Below are positions 41,333 through 49,472 of a DNA stretch of 64,000 bases, in pieces; the stretch's first letter is position 1; each line of letters starts with the position of its first letter. Position numbers and translations under genes: made by a program. Under the pieces are notes generated by a model, which was given only the letters and a program-made list of their open reading frames with translations, ran no database searches and had not been told where the DNA came from. This DNA comes from Flavobacterium sp. HJ-32-4 (GTDB taxonomy: Bacteria > Bacteroidota > Bacteroidia > Flavobacteriales > Flavobacteriaceae): assembly GCF_022532105.1 (NCBI RefSeq), contig NZ_CP092832.1:2757001-2821000 (forward strand). Direction: 5' to 3'.

Positions 41333-41446
41333 GTTTGGAAGGTTGTTTTGGTGGATGTGCGAAATGGTTCCGTAAAAAAAATAACGTATCGCTTTAAACT
41401 TCTGCTGACAGCCGCTAGGTGCAATGCACCAGTTTTGGTTAAGTAA
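41333..41446 (+). pseudogene. Degenerate reading-frame fragment, copy 1
   Basis: An open frame without a start codon encodes 37 residues ending LLLTAARCNAPVLVK and a stop. It aligns with copy 2 (KVV at the start of the shared part, LLLTA at the end), and DNA similarity continues about 45 bp beyond the stop. The parent family is not recognised. Confidence 0.35.
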
Positions 41447-41490
41447 AACATTTCGTCTTTTTTGTTACCTTCACTCCGAGCGGAGAATAA

Positions 41491-41652
41491 TCAGTTTCAA
41501 TTCTCGCCAACAACGCGCGACACTCGAAACCTTGGTATACTAAAACTACCCGATTGAAGAAAGTGGTTATTATTAAGTTCAAAGAATCTGCCAAACATTC
41601 CAACAGATTAATGTTGCTGCTTACAGCAGTTAGATCCAATCCGCTGGTTTAG
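41491..41652 (+). pseudogene. Degenerate reading-frame fragment, copy 2
   Basis: Open frame of 53 residues without a good start, with KVVIIKF in the middle and LLLTAVRSNPLV before the stop. It is about 210 bp downstream of the matching part of copy 1, so the two look like a tandem duplication that has decayed. An internal ATG at 41611 would give only 13 residues. Confidence 0.35.
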
Positions 41653-41874
41653 TCTAAATTCAGAATCGCGTTTCTTACTACTTTACTCCGTTCCAATTGC
41701 GTCTGACTCGAGTGGCCGCGATAGACATCGCATAACCGCGGTTCTACGCAATTGCCCCTCCTCTTGCAAAGTGTATCCCTTTTTTTCCCTAACTTCATCC
41801 CGTCCCGCGGAGGGACCTAAATCCCAAATGCCGCAAGCGATGTGAAGCAGCCGGACGTTATCAAGCCTACGGAA

Positions 41875-41988
41875 ATGATAGCATGTATTGAACTACTTCT
41901 CGCCTTCCTTTTTCCCATTACATGTATTTGTTTTGTCGTCCTCGTTATTCTTGGTGCAACCATACAAATTTCAAATGGGGGGCGGTAA
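41875..41988 (+). CDS. Possible 37-residue membrane peptide overlapping the next gene
   Basis: ATG 41875 to TAA 41986-41988. After MIACIE the chain is almost one hydrophobic helix (LLLAFLFPITCICFVVLVIL) and ends GATIQISNGGR. The last 14 bases overlap the ATG of the following gene (41975) in another frame, a layout that fits translational coupling. No family is known. An alternative is that this is the true N-terminus of the next protein separated by a frameshift. Confidence 0.45.
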   Translation: MIACIELLLAFLFPITCICFVVLVILGATIQISNGGR

Positions 41989-42391
41989 TTTTCTTAAAGA
42001 CTTACATACTTTCAAAATAGGTATTCCCTCTCTTATTGGAACGGTTGCGGGTTTTGTTCTGATTTTTGGTCTATCCTCTTTAAAGCAGAAATTACTTCGA
42101 GACGAGGTAAGGCAATTTTTCAGTACCGGAAGTTACACGGTCATGATTAAGGGTCAAAAACGGGATTCGCTAGGGTTTGCCCTGCGAAAAATTGCTACAA
42201 CATCTGATAATAGAAATACGGGGGACATTGAAATAAAGGCGCTTGCCCTAAACAAAACGGACACTTTAAAGCTACGACTGCAGCGATCGTCGGTGAGTCC
42301 ATGTAAATACTGGGTATATGTAGAAAACGATCCCTCTACCAGTGAAAATTGTATTGGTGAAATAAATACGAAGTTATTGGACGGCTATTAG
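41975..42391 (+). CDS. Unknown protein with one membrane helix
   Basis: 138 residues from ATG 41975. The N-terminal part has a hydrophobic segment (IGIPSLIGTVAGFVLIFGL) followed by basic residues SLKQKLLRDEV, so it is probably anchored with the rest cytoplasmic or periplasmic. The soluble part (STGSYTVMIKGQKRDSLGFAL, DTLKLRLQRSS, KYWVYVEN) looks like a small beta-rich domain. A frame back to TTG 41888 exists but is less convincing than the overlapping small ORF at 41875. No family recognised; codon use is AT-richer than the flanking housekeeping genes, consistent with acquisition. Confidence 0.6.
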   Translation: MGGGNFLKDLHTFKIGIPSLIGTVAGFVLIFGLSSLKQKLLRDEVRQFFSTGSYTVMIKGQKRDSLGFALRKIATTSDNRNTGDIEIKALALNKTDTLKLRLQRSSVSPCKYWVYVENDPSTSENCIGEINTKLLDGY

Positions 42392-42486
42392 TTTAGCCTG
42401 GTGACAAAGCCCAGATACGGGTGAATGAAGGCAACGAAAGCAAAATCGATTTTTACATCTTTGCTAAGAGCTAAACACTATTAAAG

Positions 42487-42636
42487 ATGAACTACGAAAT
42501 GTCCTTTCAGGAAAGAGCGAAGTTAGGTTTGGAACAACTATCCAATCAATCGCCGGTTTCCTTAGAGTCAGCACGTCAACAGGCTCGGAAACTCCAGGCG
42601 CAAAGCACTTCAAAGAACAAAAAACGGAGAAGCTGA
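42487..42636 (+). CDS. Possible 49-residue basic peptide
   Basis: ATG 42487 to TGA 42636. The sequence begins MNYEMSFQERAKLGLEQLS and ends KNKKRRS, suggesting a short helical, basic-tailed peptide. The FQERAKLGLEQL phrase resembles openings of small accessory proteins seen in other Bacteroidota, but I cannot name a family. Support is limited to the intact frame, its start 95 bp after the previous gene, and the coding-like composition. Confidence 0.4.
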   Translation: MNYEMSFQERAKLGLEQLSNQSPVSLESARQQARKLQAQSTSKNKKRRS

Positions 42637-42985
42637 GTTCCTACATTTCGCAACATCGCCTTCAGATTGAGGTCGATGTATCTCATAATGGTAGTCAAGC
42701 GCAAAACAGATAGTATACTTCAAAATTCCGGGTACTTACCGGAAATGCCCAACCCCTCGCCCTTCACCATCAAATAGCCCATTTTCCCACGACTCATTTC
42801 CCATTACCCCCATTATCTAATTTTCTAATTTTCTCATTATCTAATTCCCATTCGCTAATTGCTTCGCCAGTCGGCTATCGCCTCGTGTCGCTAATTGTCT
42901 CATTCGCTAATTTCTTAATCCAGTTCAATGCTTTTCCCACCACCCCTACCCTAACTTTGTACCATAATTAAAAACTATTTCAATC
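42637..42985. other. 349-bp gap with octamer-type repeats
   Basis: From about 42812 to 42920 lie octamers of the ATTATCTA, ATTTTCTA and ATTCGCTA types (in phase at 42812-42843, then scattered ATTCGCTA copies near 42850, 42890 and 42902), the same family as around parE. The pirin -7 box lies at 42952. No gene is visible. Confidence 0.7.
42952..42959 (+). promoter_or_regulatory. Pirin gene -7 box
   Basis: TAACTTTG, matching TAnnTTTG, 26 nt before the ATG at 42986. Confidence 0.6.
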
Positions 42986-43705
42986 ATGGCCACAACGGTT
43001 TTACATACAGCAGCTTCCCGCGGACACGCCAATCACGGTTGGCTTGACGCCCGCCACACCTTCAGCTTTGCGAGCTACCACGACCCTAACCGGATGCACT
43101 TCGGTGCGCTGCGGGTTTTGAACGACGACCGCGTTGCCGGTGGTATGGGCTTCGGCACACACCCACACGACAATATGGAAATCATCACCATTCCGCTTGA
43201 AGGCGATCTCCAACACAAAGACAGCCTCGGCAATACCGCCATCATCCGTCGCGGTATGGTGCAGGTAATGAGTGCCGGATCGGGCGTACAACATAGTGAG
43301 TTCAACCCGAATGCCGATCAGCATACCAATCTGTTGCAGATTTGGGTGTTCCCGAACAAACGCAACGTCTCCCCCCGTTATGACGAACTCGTCATCTCGG
43401 ATAAACAGCAACGGAATGCCCTCCAGCAGGTGGTGTCGCCGAACCCCGATGACGCGGGTGTCTGGATCCACCAGGATGCGTGGTTCCACCTCGGCACCTT
43501 CGACGCCAACGCAGGCACTTCCTATACCCTCAAAAAAGAAGGAAATGGCGTGTATGCCTTTGTGATAAAAGGTAGCTTTACCGTCGCCGGCGTAGAACTG
43601 AACGAACGCGACGGACTTGGCATCACCGACACCGATGCGTTCGACCTGACCGCTTTATCGCGTGACAGCGAAATTCTTTTGATGGATGTACCCATGAAAT
43701 TCTAA
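42986..43705 (+). CDS. Pirin family protein (YhhW-like)
   Basis: 239 residues forming the two-cupin pirin fold. The metal-site motif GFGTHPHDNMEIITIPLEG lies near residues 56-74 and GSGVQHSEFNP near 97-107, giving the histidines and glutamate of the iron site. Bacterial relatives such as YhhW can have quercetin dioxygenase activity; others act as redox sensors. It is followed 28 bp later by a YceI gene and may share its transcript. Confidence 0.93.
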   Translation: MATTVLHTAASRGHANHGWLDARHTFSFASYHDPNRMHFGALRVLNDDRVAGGMGFGTHPHDNMEIITIPLEGDLQHKDSLGNTAIIRRGMVQVMSAGSGVQHSEFNPNADQHTNLLQIWVFPNKRNVSPRYDELVISDKQQRNALQQVVSPNPDDAGVWIHQDAWFHLGTFDANAGTSYTLKKEGNGVYAFVIKGSFTVAGVELNERDGLGITDTDAFDLTALSRDSEILLMDVPMKF

Positions 43706-43733
43706 CTGAAATAAACTTTTAAAAATCACCAAT

Positions 43734-44264
43734 ATGGCAACTACAAAATGGGTTCTTGACCCGACCCACTCCGAAATTACCTTCAAGGTAAAACACATGA
43801 TGTTCACCAACGTATCCGGAAAGTTCGACACCTTCCAGGCAACGGCAGAAAGCGATGGCGATAATTTCGAAAACGCCCGCTTCGACTTCCAGGCCGAAAC
43901 CACGTCGATCAATACCGGCAATGCCGACCGCGACAACCACCTCAGGGGCGGCGACTTCTTCGATGCCGAGCAATTCCCGCAACTGACGTTCAAGTCGACG
44001 GCGTTCCAACAGAAAAGCGGCGACGACTACACCCTGACCGGCGATCTGTCGCTGCATGGCGTAACGAAGTCTATCTCGCTTGACGTCGAGTTCGGCGGAC
44101 TGGCGCAGGATCCGTGGGGCAACACCAAAGCCGGACTCAGCGCCACAGGCAAACTGAACCGTAAGGACTTCGGCCTCAACTGGAACGCAGCCCTCGAAGC
44201 AGGAGGTGTGTTGGTAGGAGAAGAGGTGAAACTCCACATCGAACTGCAGTTCGTGAAACAATAA
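43734..44264 (+). CDS. YceI family protein
   Basis: 176 residues, a single YceI lipocalin-like barrel that binds isoprenoids. The opening KWVLDPTHSEITFKVKHMMFTNVSGKF is typical, as are NRDNHLRGGDFFDAEQFPQLTFKST (residues 63-87, split by a turn) and GNTKAGLSATGKLNRKDFGLNW. Unlike E. coli YceI it lacks a signal peptide, so it is probably cytoplasmic. It follows the pirin gene by 28 bp and is closed by a hairpin. Confidence 0.93.
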   Translation: MATTKWVLDPTHSEITFKVKHMMFTNVSGKFDTFQATAESDGDNFENARFDFQAETTSINTGNADRDNHLRGGDFFDAEQFPQLTFKSTAFQQKSGDDYTLTGDLSLHGVTKSISLDVEFGGLAQDPWGNTKAGLSATGKLNRKDFGLNWNAALEAGGVLVGEEVKLHIELQFVKQ

Positions 44265-44285
44265 ATCGGCTTTTTTGCCCTGTGA

Positions 44286-44320
44286 AAAACGTGGATGCCT
44301 CGGGTGTCCGCGTTTTCTTT
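44286..44320 (+). terminator. Terminator of pirin-yceI
   Basis: Ten-bp stem AAAACGTGGA/TCCGCGTTTT (one G:T pair), 11-nt loop, then a T-rich tail. Confidence 0.75.
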
Positions 44321-44420
44321 TTGTAAAACCCTATGCAGAAAGTATAACGCCATATCCGCCACGTCGCAGCATCTTTGTACCTTACACCTCATGCGTTCGC
44401 CCGCCTAACCTGCCCTTGCC

Positions 44421-47400
44421 TTGAAACGAAAACTCCGGAAAACACTGCGAATCACTGCCTGGATATTGGGCTCCCTCATCGCTTTGTTCCTTTTGTTGGT
44501 TATCCTGGTGCAGGTGCCGTATATCCAGAACCTCCTCAAAGACAAAGCCGTCACCTATCTCGAAGGGAAAATCCATACGAAAGTCCGCATCGACCGTATC
44601 GAAATCGGTCTGCCCAAAAAGGTCATTGTCGAAGGCATTTACCTCGAGGACCAACAACGGGATACCCTGTTGTATGGCGGGAAGATAAAAGTCGATATCG
44701 GGCTGCTCGGACTCATCCGCAGCGACATCAACATACAATCCGTCGATTTAGAGGACGTAACGGCGAACATCCGGCGGGATGCCAACGGTCGCTTCAACTT
44801 CGACTACATCGTCGAGGCGTTCGCGTCGCCAAAACCCAAAAAAGCGTCAGAACCCACCCAAATCGATCTGGGCCGCATCCGGATCAAACGCACCCGACTG
44901 CAATGGGATGACAACACCTCAGGTAACGACCTCACGGCAAACATTCGCGATTTGGACGTCAATGTGACGGAATTCAATTTGGAAAAAGGCACGTTCGCGG
45001 TACCTGATATCAAAGCAGACGGACTCGCCCTGCGCTTCCACCAACGGAATCCGGTGGCGACATCAGCAGTCAAAGCCCCATCCAAAAAAGCAGCCGCGTC
45101 TTCTCCGTTTACGCTGGTATTGGATCGCATCCAACTTTCTGCCATCGACCTGGCTTACGATAGTGAACCGGGCAAAATGGCGCTGGCTGCGAAATGGAAA
45201 ACCTTGTCGGTAAAGGTGAACGTTTTCGATCTTGAACACCAGACCCTCGACCTGGAACGGTTGGAATGGGCCAAAGTGGATGCCTTCGTACGAAAGAAAC
45301 AATCGGGTGCTACGACGGCAAGTGCGGGTGAATCGACCGCGGATAACCGATGGAAGATCACTTTAAAAGAAGCGGACCTCTCGACCATCGCGTTCCGTTA
45401 CGACGACGATAACGCCGCGCCCGGTTCCAAAGGCATGGATTACGCCCACCTCCATTTCTGGAACGTGAACCTGGGCGCCCGCAACCTCACCTACTCAAGC
45501 AGCGCCATCGCGGCCCGGATCCAAACACTGCAGGCCAGGGAAAAGTCGGGGTTGGACATACGTGACTTCCACACCGACGTGGCCTACACCAACACCGGCG
45601 TCGTGCTGTCGCATCTGTTGCTGCGAACCAACCGTTCCACCATCCGGCAACATCTCGCCGCTTCCTGGCCGTCGTTGGCGGCGTTGAAAGAGCGTCCCGG
45701 GCAATTATCGGTGGATGCGGATATCCGTTCCAGCGATGTGGCCCTTTCAGATGTATTGCTGTTCGCACCCCAATTGCGCGAGCAACGTCCGTTTTCCACC
45801 TATCCCACCGGCGTATTGCACCTGAACACGAAAATCGCCGGTCCGTTGGGCGATTTGCGTATTCCGACGTTGGAATTGTCGGGCCTCGGACAAACCCGCG
45901 TTCGGGCCGGTGGCCGGATTCGCGGTATTCCTGACCCGAAACGATTGGCGTTCGATCTCACGTTATACGAATTCCGTTCAGGGGAAGACGATGCCTTGCG
46001 ATTGTTGCCGCCCAACACACTACCGCCCAACATCCGGTTACCAGAGCGATTCAGCGCCAACGGCTCGTTCAACGGCACCCTCACGCAATTCCGCACGAAA
46101 CTGGCGCTGCGCAGTTCGTCGGGAGCGGCGGACGTGACGGCCTTTCTCGACCGACGGATACCCAAGCGGGAACGCTATGACGCCAGCGTCAAACTGACGA
46201 ATTTCGATGTCGGACGGTTGCTCCGTAACGACTCCATAGGTACGGTAAGCCTGGCGTTTGCGGCCAAAGGCACCTCCTTCGACCCGAAACAGGCAGTAGG
46301 CATCCTGAAGGGAAACGTGACGAGTGCGCGCTACAACGGCTACACCTACCACAACCTCAGCCTGAAGGGCAACGCCAAAGCCGGAAACGTGACGGTGGAT
46401 GCCAAAATGGACGATCCCAACTTTACCTTCCTGCTGGCTGGCGAAGGCGATTTCGGTGGGAAAGCACCTGCGGTAAAGATGCGGATGCAGGTAGACATGG
46501 CCGACCTCGAGAAACTCCAACTACACGCGGGGCCGCTTAAACTGCGGGGCGCTGTAGATGCCGACTTTCCCGTTGCCGACCTCGATGCTCCCAACGGACG
46601 GCTGACGGTGCACCATTTGGTGGTGGCGAATGCGACGGAACAATTCCCCATCGATTCCATCCAACTCACGGCCGTTTCGACTGCCGAACGTGATTCCATC
46701 ACCCTGAAATCGCAGTTCCTGTCGGCGAAAATGACAGGGTCTTACTCGCTTACACAACTTCCAAACGCAGTCCGACGCTCGTTAGCGCGCTATTATCCTA
46801 TGGAGGCGCCCGCGAATACGGCCACTGCGCCCCAATCGGTCGAACTGGAAGTACTGCTTAAGAACGATCCCCTTTTATTCAAACTTCTTCCCGAACTCAA
46901 AAGCCTCGAACCGGCCTCGCTTCGCGCGAGCTACCTGTCCGATGGCGACCGGATCGCCCTGGCGGTACAAATGCCAAAACTGGTCTACGGCACCACCAAC
47001 CTGTCGGGTATTGACGCAACGGTCGACACAACGGCAGCCGGACTTTCCTATCTGGTCGTGGTAGACGACATCCGCAATGCCTCTTTGCAACTTCCGTATG
47101 CCCGCCTCCAAGGCCTTGCCAACCGGGATAAGGTGACCTACGACCTGCTTTTGAAAGACGTGAAAGATAAAGACCGCTATCATGTGAGCGGCGCTTTGGT
47201 TCCTGACGCGCGACGCATGGCCCTGCAGATCGATCCGGCGACTTTATTGCTCAACTACGAATCGTGGGCAATTCCGGCCGACAATCGGATTTCGTTCGGG
47301 CCGGGAGGACTCAACATCCGTGCGTTCCGTCTTGAAAACAACGGGAGTATCCTCGAGGCACAATCGGTCTCCGATCAACCGAACGCGCCGATTCGCCTGG

Positions 47401-49472
47401 TATTTGAAAGCTTCGACCTTCGTACGCTCACCGATATCGCCCAGCAAAGCAATCTCGATCTTTCAGGGACGCTTACGGGTACTGCCGAACTCCGCGACCT
47501 CGCCGGCACCGCGCAGTTTACATCCGACCTACGCATCGACCAACTGGGATTGCAGAAAAAGATCATTGGCGATGTTACCCTGAAAGTAGACAACACCTCA
47601 CCGGGAACCTTGCAGGCGCGCCTCAACCTCACCGGAAACGACAACGACCTCGCGCTCAACGGCACGTATAAAACTGCTTCCGGTGCGCTCGATTTCGTGC
47701 TCGACCTCACCCGTCTTGACATGAAAAGTATCGAAACCCTGTCGATGGGGAATCTGTCCGACAGCGAAGGCTTCCTCTCGGGGCGCCTCTTGCTGAAAGG
47801 CACGGCAAGTTCTCCGTTGGTAATAGGCGACCTCCAATTCCACGACGTCGGGTTCCGCGCGAAACAACTGCAATCGAAATTCAGCGGTATCAATGAAAAA
47901 CTAACGTTCGACGACCGCTTCATCCGACTGGATCGCTTTACCATACAGGATGCCGACGGCAACAAACTGGTAGTAGACGGGTCGATTGAAAACGAGAACC
48001 TTACACGCTTCGGCTTCGACCTTTCCGTTACCTCCCAGCACTTCAAGGTGGTAGATGCCGAAGAAAAAGACAGCGACCTGTTTTATGGAAAACTCTACGC
48101 CGATGCCCGTTTGCGGGTCAAAGGAAACAGCGACCGCCCGATCGTAGACGGACGCATTACCATTGCCGACGATACCGACTTTACCGTCGTATTGCCGCAA
48201 CAGGATCCGTCGGTGCAAGACCGGGAAGGCATCGTCAAATTCGTCGATCGCGACAGCCCTTCCCTACTCGACGAACGCATACAGTTACGCGATTCGCTGG
48301 CGGTTTCGGACCTAAAGGGAATAGAGGCATCAGTCGATATCGAAGTAAAGAAAGAAGCCACGCTGTCACTCGTCATCGACAAAGGAAATGGCGATTACCT
48401 GAAGCTTAAAGGAGAAGCCCGGCTCACGGGGGGAATTGATCCATCGGGCAAAACCACCCTGACCGGACGGTATGACTTTACCGAAGGGGCTTATGAAATG
48501 ACCTTTAACCTCATCCGCCGGAAATTCGATATCAAGGAAGGCAGTTACATCCTCTGGACGGGCGAACCGACTTCCGCCGACGTTAATATTACCGCTACCT
48601 ACCGCGCACAGGCAGCACCGATCGACCTGGTCGAAAACATGATCGCCGACCTTTCGCCCGAACAGCGCAATCGCTACAAACAACGCATTCCGTTCAACAC
48701 CCAGTTGAAGATGAACGGACAACTTTTGAAACCGGAAATTACCTTTGACATCGGCATCCCGGAAGGCAATTACAACGTGGCTACGGAAGTCCTGGACGCG
48801 TCGGAAGCACAGTTGGCACGACTCCGCCAGGAACCATCCGAACTCAACAAACAGGTTTTTGCGTTGCTGTTGCTCAACCGTTTCATCGGGCAAAACCCGT
48901 TTGCGAGTGAAGCCGGGGGCACTAGCGCCGAATCGTTGGCCCGACAGAGTGCCAGTAAAATCCTGTCGCAACAACTGAACAACCTCGCGGCCGACCTTAT
49001 CAGCGGCGTGGAGGTGAATTTCGACCTCGAATCGACCGACGACTATACGACCGGGCAACGCGAGAACCGCACCGACCTTTCCGTAGGGGTATCCAAACAA
49101 TTGCTCGACGACCGCCTTAAGGTGACAGTGGGCAGTAGTTTCGGGTTGGAAGGGCCGCAACAGGCTAACGAGCAAACCACGAATATTGCCGGCGATATTT
49201 CGGTGGACTACCAATTGACGAAAGACGGACGCTACCTGGTGCGGGCCTATCGCAAAAACCAATACGAAGTGGCGGTACAAGGACAGGTGGTGGAAACCGG
49301 CGTGGCCTTTATCATTACGATGGACTATAAGAAGTTCCGGGAACTGTTCCACCGTTCAGAGGAAGAAAAAGCCCTGCGCGCCGAACGCAAACGACAGGAC
49401 CGGGCCCAACGTGTAAAAGAAAAAGACGACGACCCCAACGAAAAGGAACGCGAAGATGAAAAGAAGTTGTAG
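44421..49472 (+). CDS. tamB: Translocation and assembly module protein TamB (AsmA-like)
   Basis: 1683 residues. An N-terminal membrane helix (ITAWILGSLIALFLLLVILV) anchors it in the inner membrane; the rest is a long chain of beta strands that should form a periplasm-spanning groove, ending in the DUF490 domain (about residue 1250 on) with GSYILWTGEPTSADVNITATY and SVGVSKQLLDDRLKV. The last 50 residues are highly charged. TamB helps insert outer membrane proteins and move phospholipids. The start is TTG 44421: the only nearby ATG (44391) is out of frame or stopped at once. It overlaps tamL by 17 nt, so the two are coupled. Confidence 0.93.
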   Translation: MKRKLRKTLRITAWILGSLIALFLLLVILVQVPYIQNLLKDKAVTYLEGKIHTKVRIDRIEIGLPKKVIVEGIYLEDQQRDTLLYGGKIKVDIGLLGLIRSDINIQSVDLEDVTANIRRDANGRFNFDYIVEAFASPKPKKASEPTQIDLGRIRIKRTRLQWDDNTSGNDLTANIRDLDVNVTEFNLEKGTFAVPDIKADGLALRFHQRNPVATSAVKAPSKKAAASSPFTLVLDRIQLSAIDLAYDSEPGKMALAAKWKTLSVKVNVFDLEHQTLDLERLEWAKVDAFVRKKQSGATTASAGESTADNRWKITLKEADLSTIAFRYDDDNAAPGSKGMDYAHLHFWNVNLGARNLTYSSSAIAARIQTLQAREKSGLDIRDFHTDVAYTNTGVVLSHLLLRTNRSTIRQHLAASWPSLAALKERPGQLSVDADIRSSDVALSDVLLFAPQLREQRPFSTYPTGVLHLNTKIAGPLGDLRIPTLELSGLGQTRVRAGGRIRGIPDPKRLAFDLTLYEFRSGEDDALRLLPPNTLPPNIRLPERFSANGSFNGTLTQFRTKLALRSSSGAADVTAFLDRRIPKRERYDASVKLTNFDVGRLLRNDSIGTVSLAFAAKGTSFDPKQAVGILKGNVTSARYNGYTYHNLSLKGNAKAGNVTVDAKMDDPNFTFLLAGEGDFGGKAPAVKMRMQVDMADLEKLQLHAGPLKLRGAVDADFPVADLDAPNGRLTVHHLVVANATEQFPIDSIQLTAVSTAERDSITLKSQFLSAKMTGSYSLTQLPNAVRRSLARYYPMEAPANTATAPQSVELEVLLKNDPLLFKLLPELKSLEPASLRASYLSDGDRIALAVQMPKLVYGTTNLSGIDATVDTTAAGLSYLVVVDDIRNASLQLPYARLQGLANRDKVTYDLLLKDVKDKDRYHVSGALVPDARRMALQIDPATLLLNYESWAIPADNRISFGPGGLNIRAFRLENNGSILEAQSVSDQPNAPIRLVFESFDLRTLTDIAQQSNLDLSGTLTGTAELRDLAGTAQFTSDLRIDQLGLQKKIIGDVTLKVDNTSPGTLQARLNLTGNDNDLALNGTYKTASGALDFVLDLTRLDMKSIETLSMGNLSDSEGFLSGRLLLKGTASSPLVIGDLQFHDVGFRAKQLQSKFSGINEKLTFDDRFIRLDRFTIQDADGNKLVVDGSIENENLTRFGFDLSVTSQHFKVVDAEEKDSDLFYGKLYADARLRVKGNSDRPIVDGRITIADDTDFTVVLPQQDPSVQDREGIVKFVDRDSPSLLDERIQLRDSLAVSDLKGIEASVDIEVKKEATLSLVIDKGNGDYLKLKGEARLTGGIDPSGKTTLTGRYDFTEGAYEMTFNLIRRKFDIKEGSYILWTGEPTSADVNITATYRAQAAPIDLVENMIADLSPEQRNRYKQRIPFNTQLKMNGQLLKPEITFDIGIPEGNYNVATEVLDASEAQLARLRQEPSELNKQVFALLLLNRFIGQNPFASEAGGTSAESLARQSASKILSQQLNNLAADLISGVEVNFDLESTDDYTTGQRENRTDLSVGVSKQLLDDRLKVTVGSSFGLEGPQQANEQTTNIAGDISVDYQLTKDGRYLVRAYRKNQYEVAVQGQVVETGVAFIITMDYKKFRELFHRSEEEKALRAERKRQDRAQRVKEKDDDPNEKEREDEKKL

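Larger units (their letters stand above)
41171..41874. other. 704-bp stretch with decayed duplicated reading frames
   Basis: No intact gene longer than about 55 codons is convincing. It contains two related degenerate frames described separately at 41333-41446 and 41491-41652, and a GC-rich segment near 41805-41860 ending GGACGTTATC 18 bp before the next small gene. The rest shows nothing recognisable. Confidence 0.6.

Noticed and set aside
41439..41639. 66-residue minus-strand frame in the accessory stretch
   Set aside because: No start signal or family; the plus-strand duplicated frames explain the sequence better.
40185..42985. Integron gene-cassette array
   Set aside because: GTTRRRY-like words occur (for example at 41627) but no paired attC arms or integrase were found.
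48366..49352. 328-residue frame antisense to tamB
   Set aside because: Antisense shadow; no promoter box or recognised domain, while the sense frame is a complete TamB.
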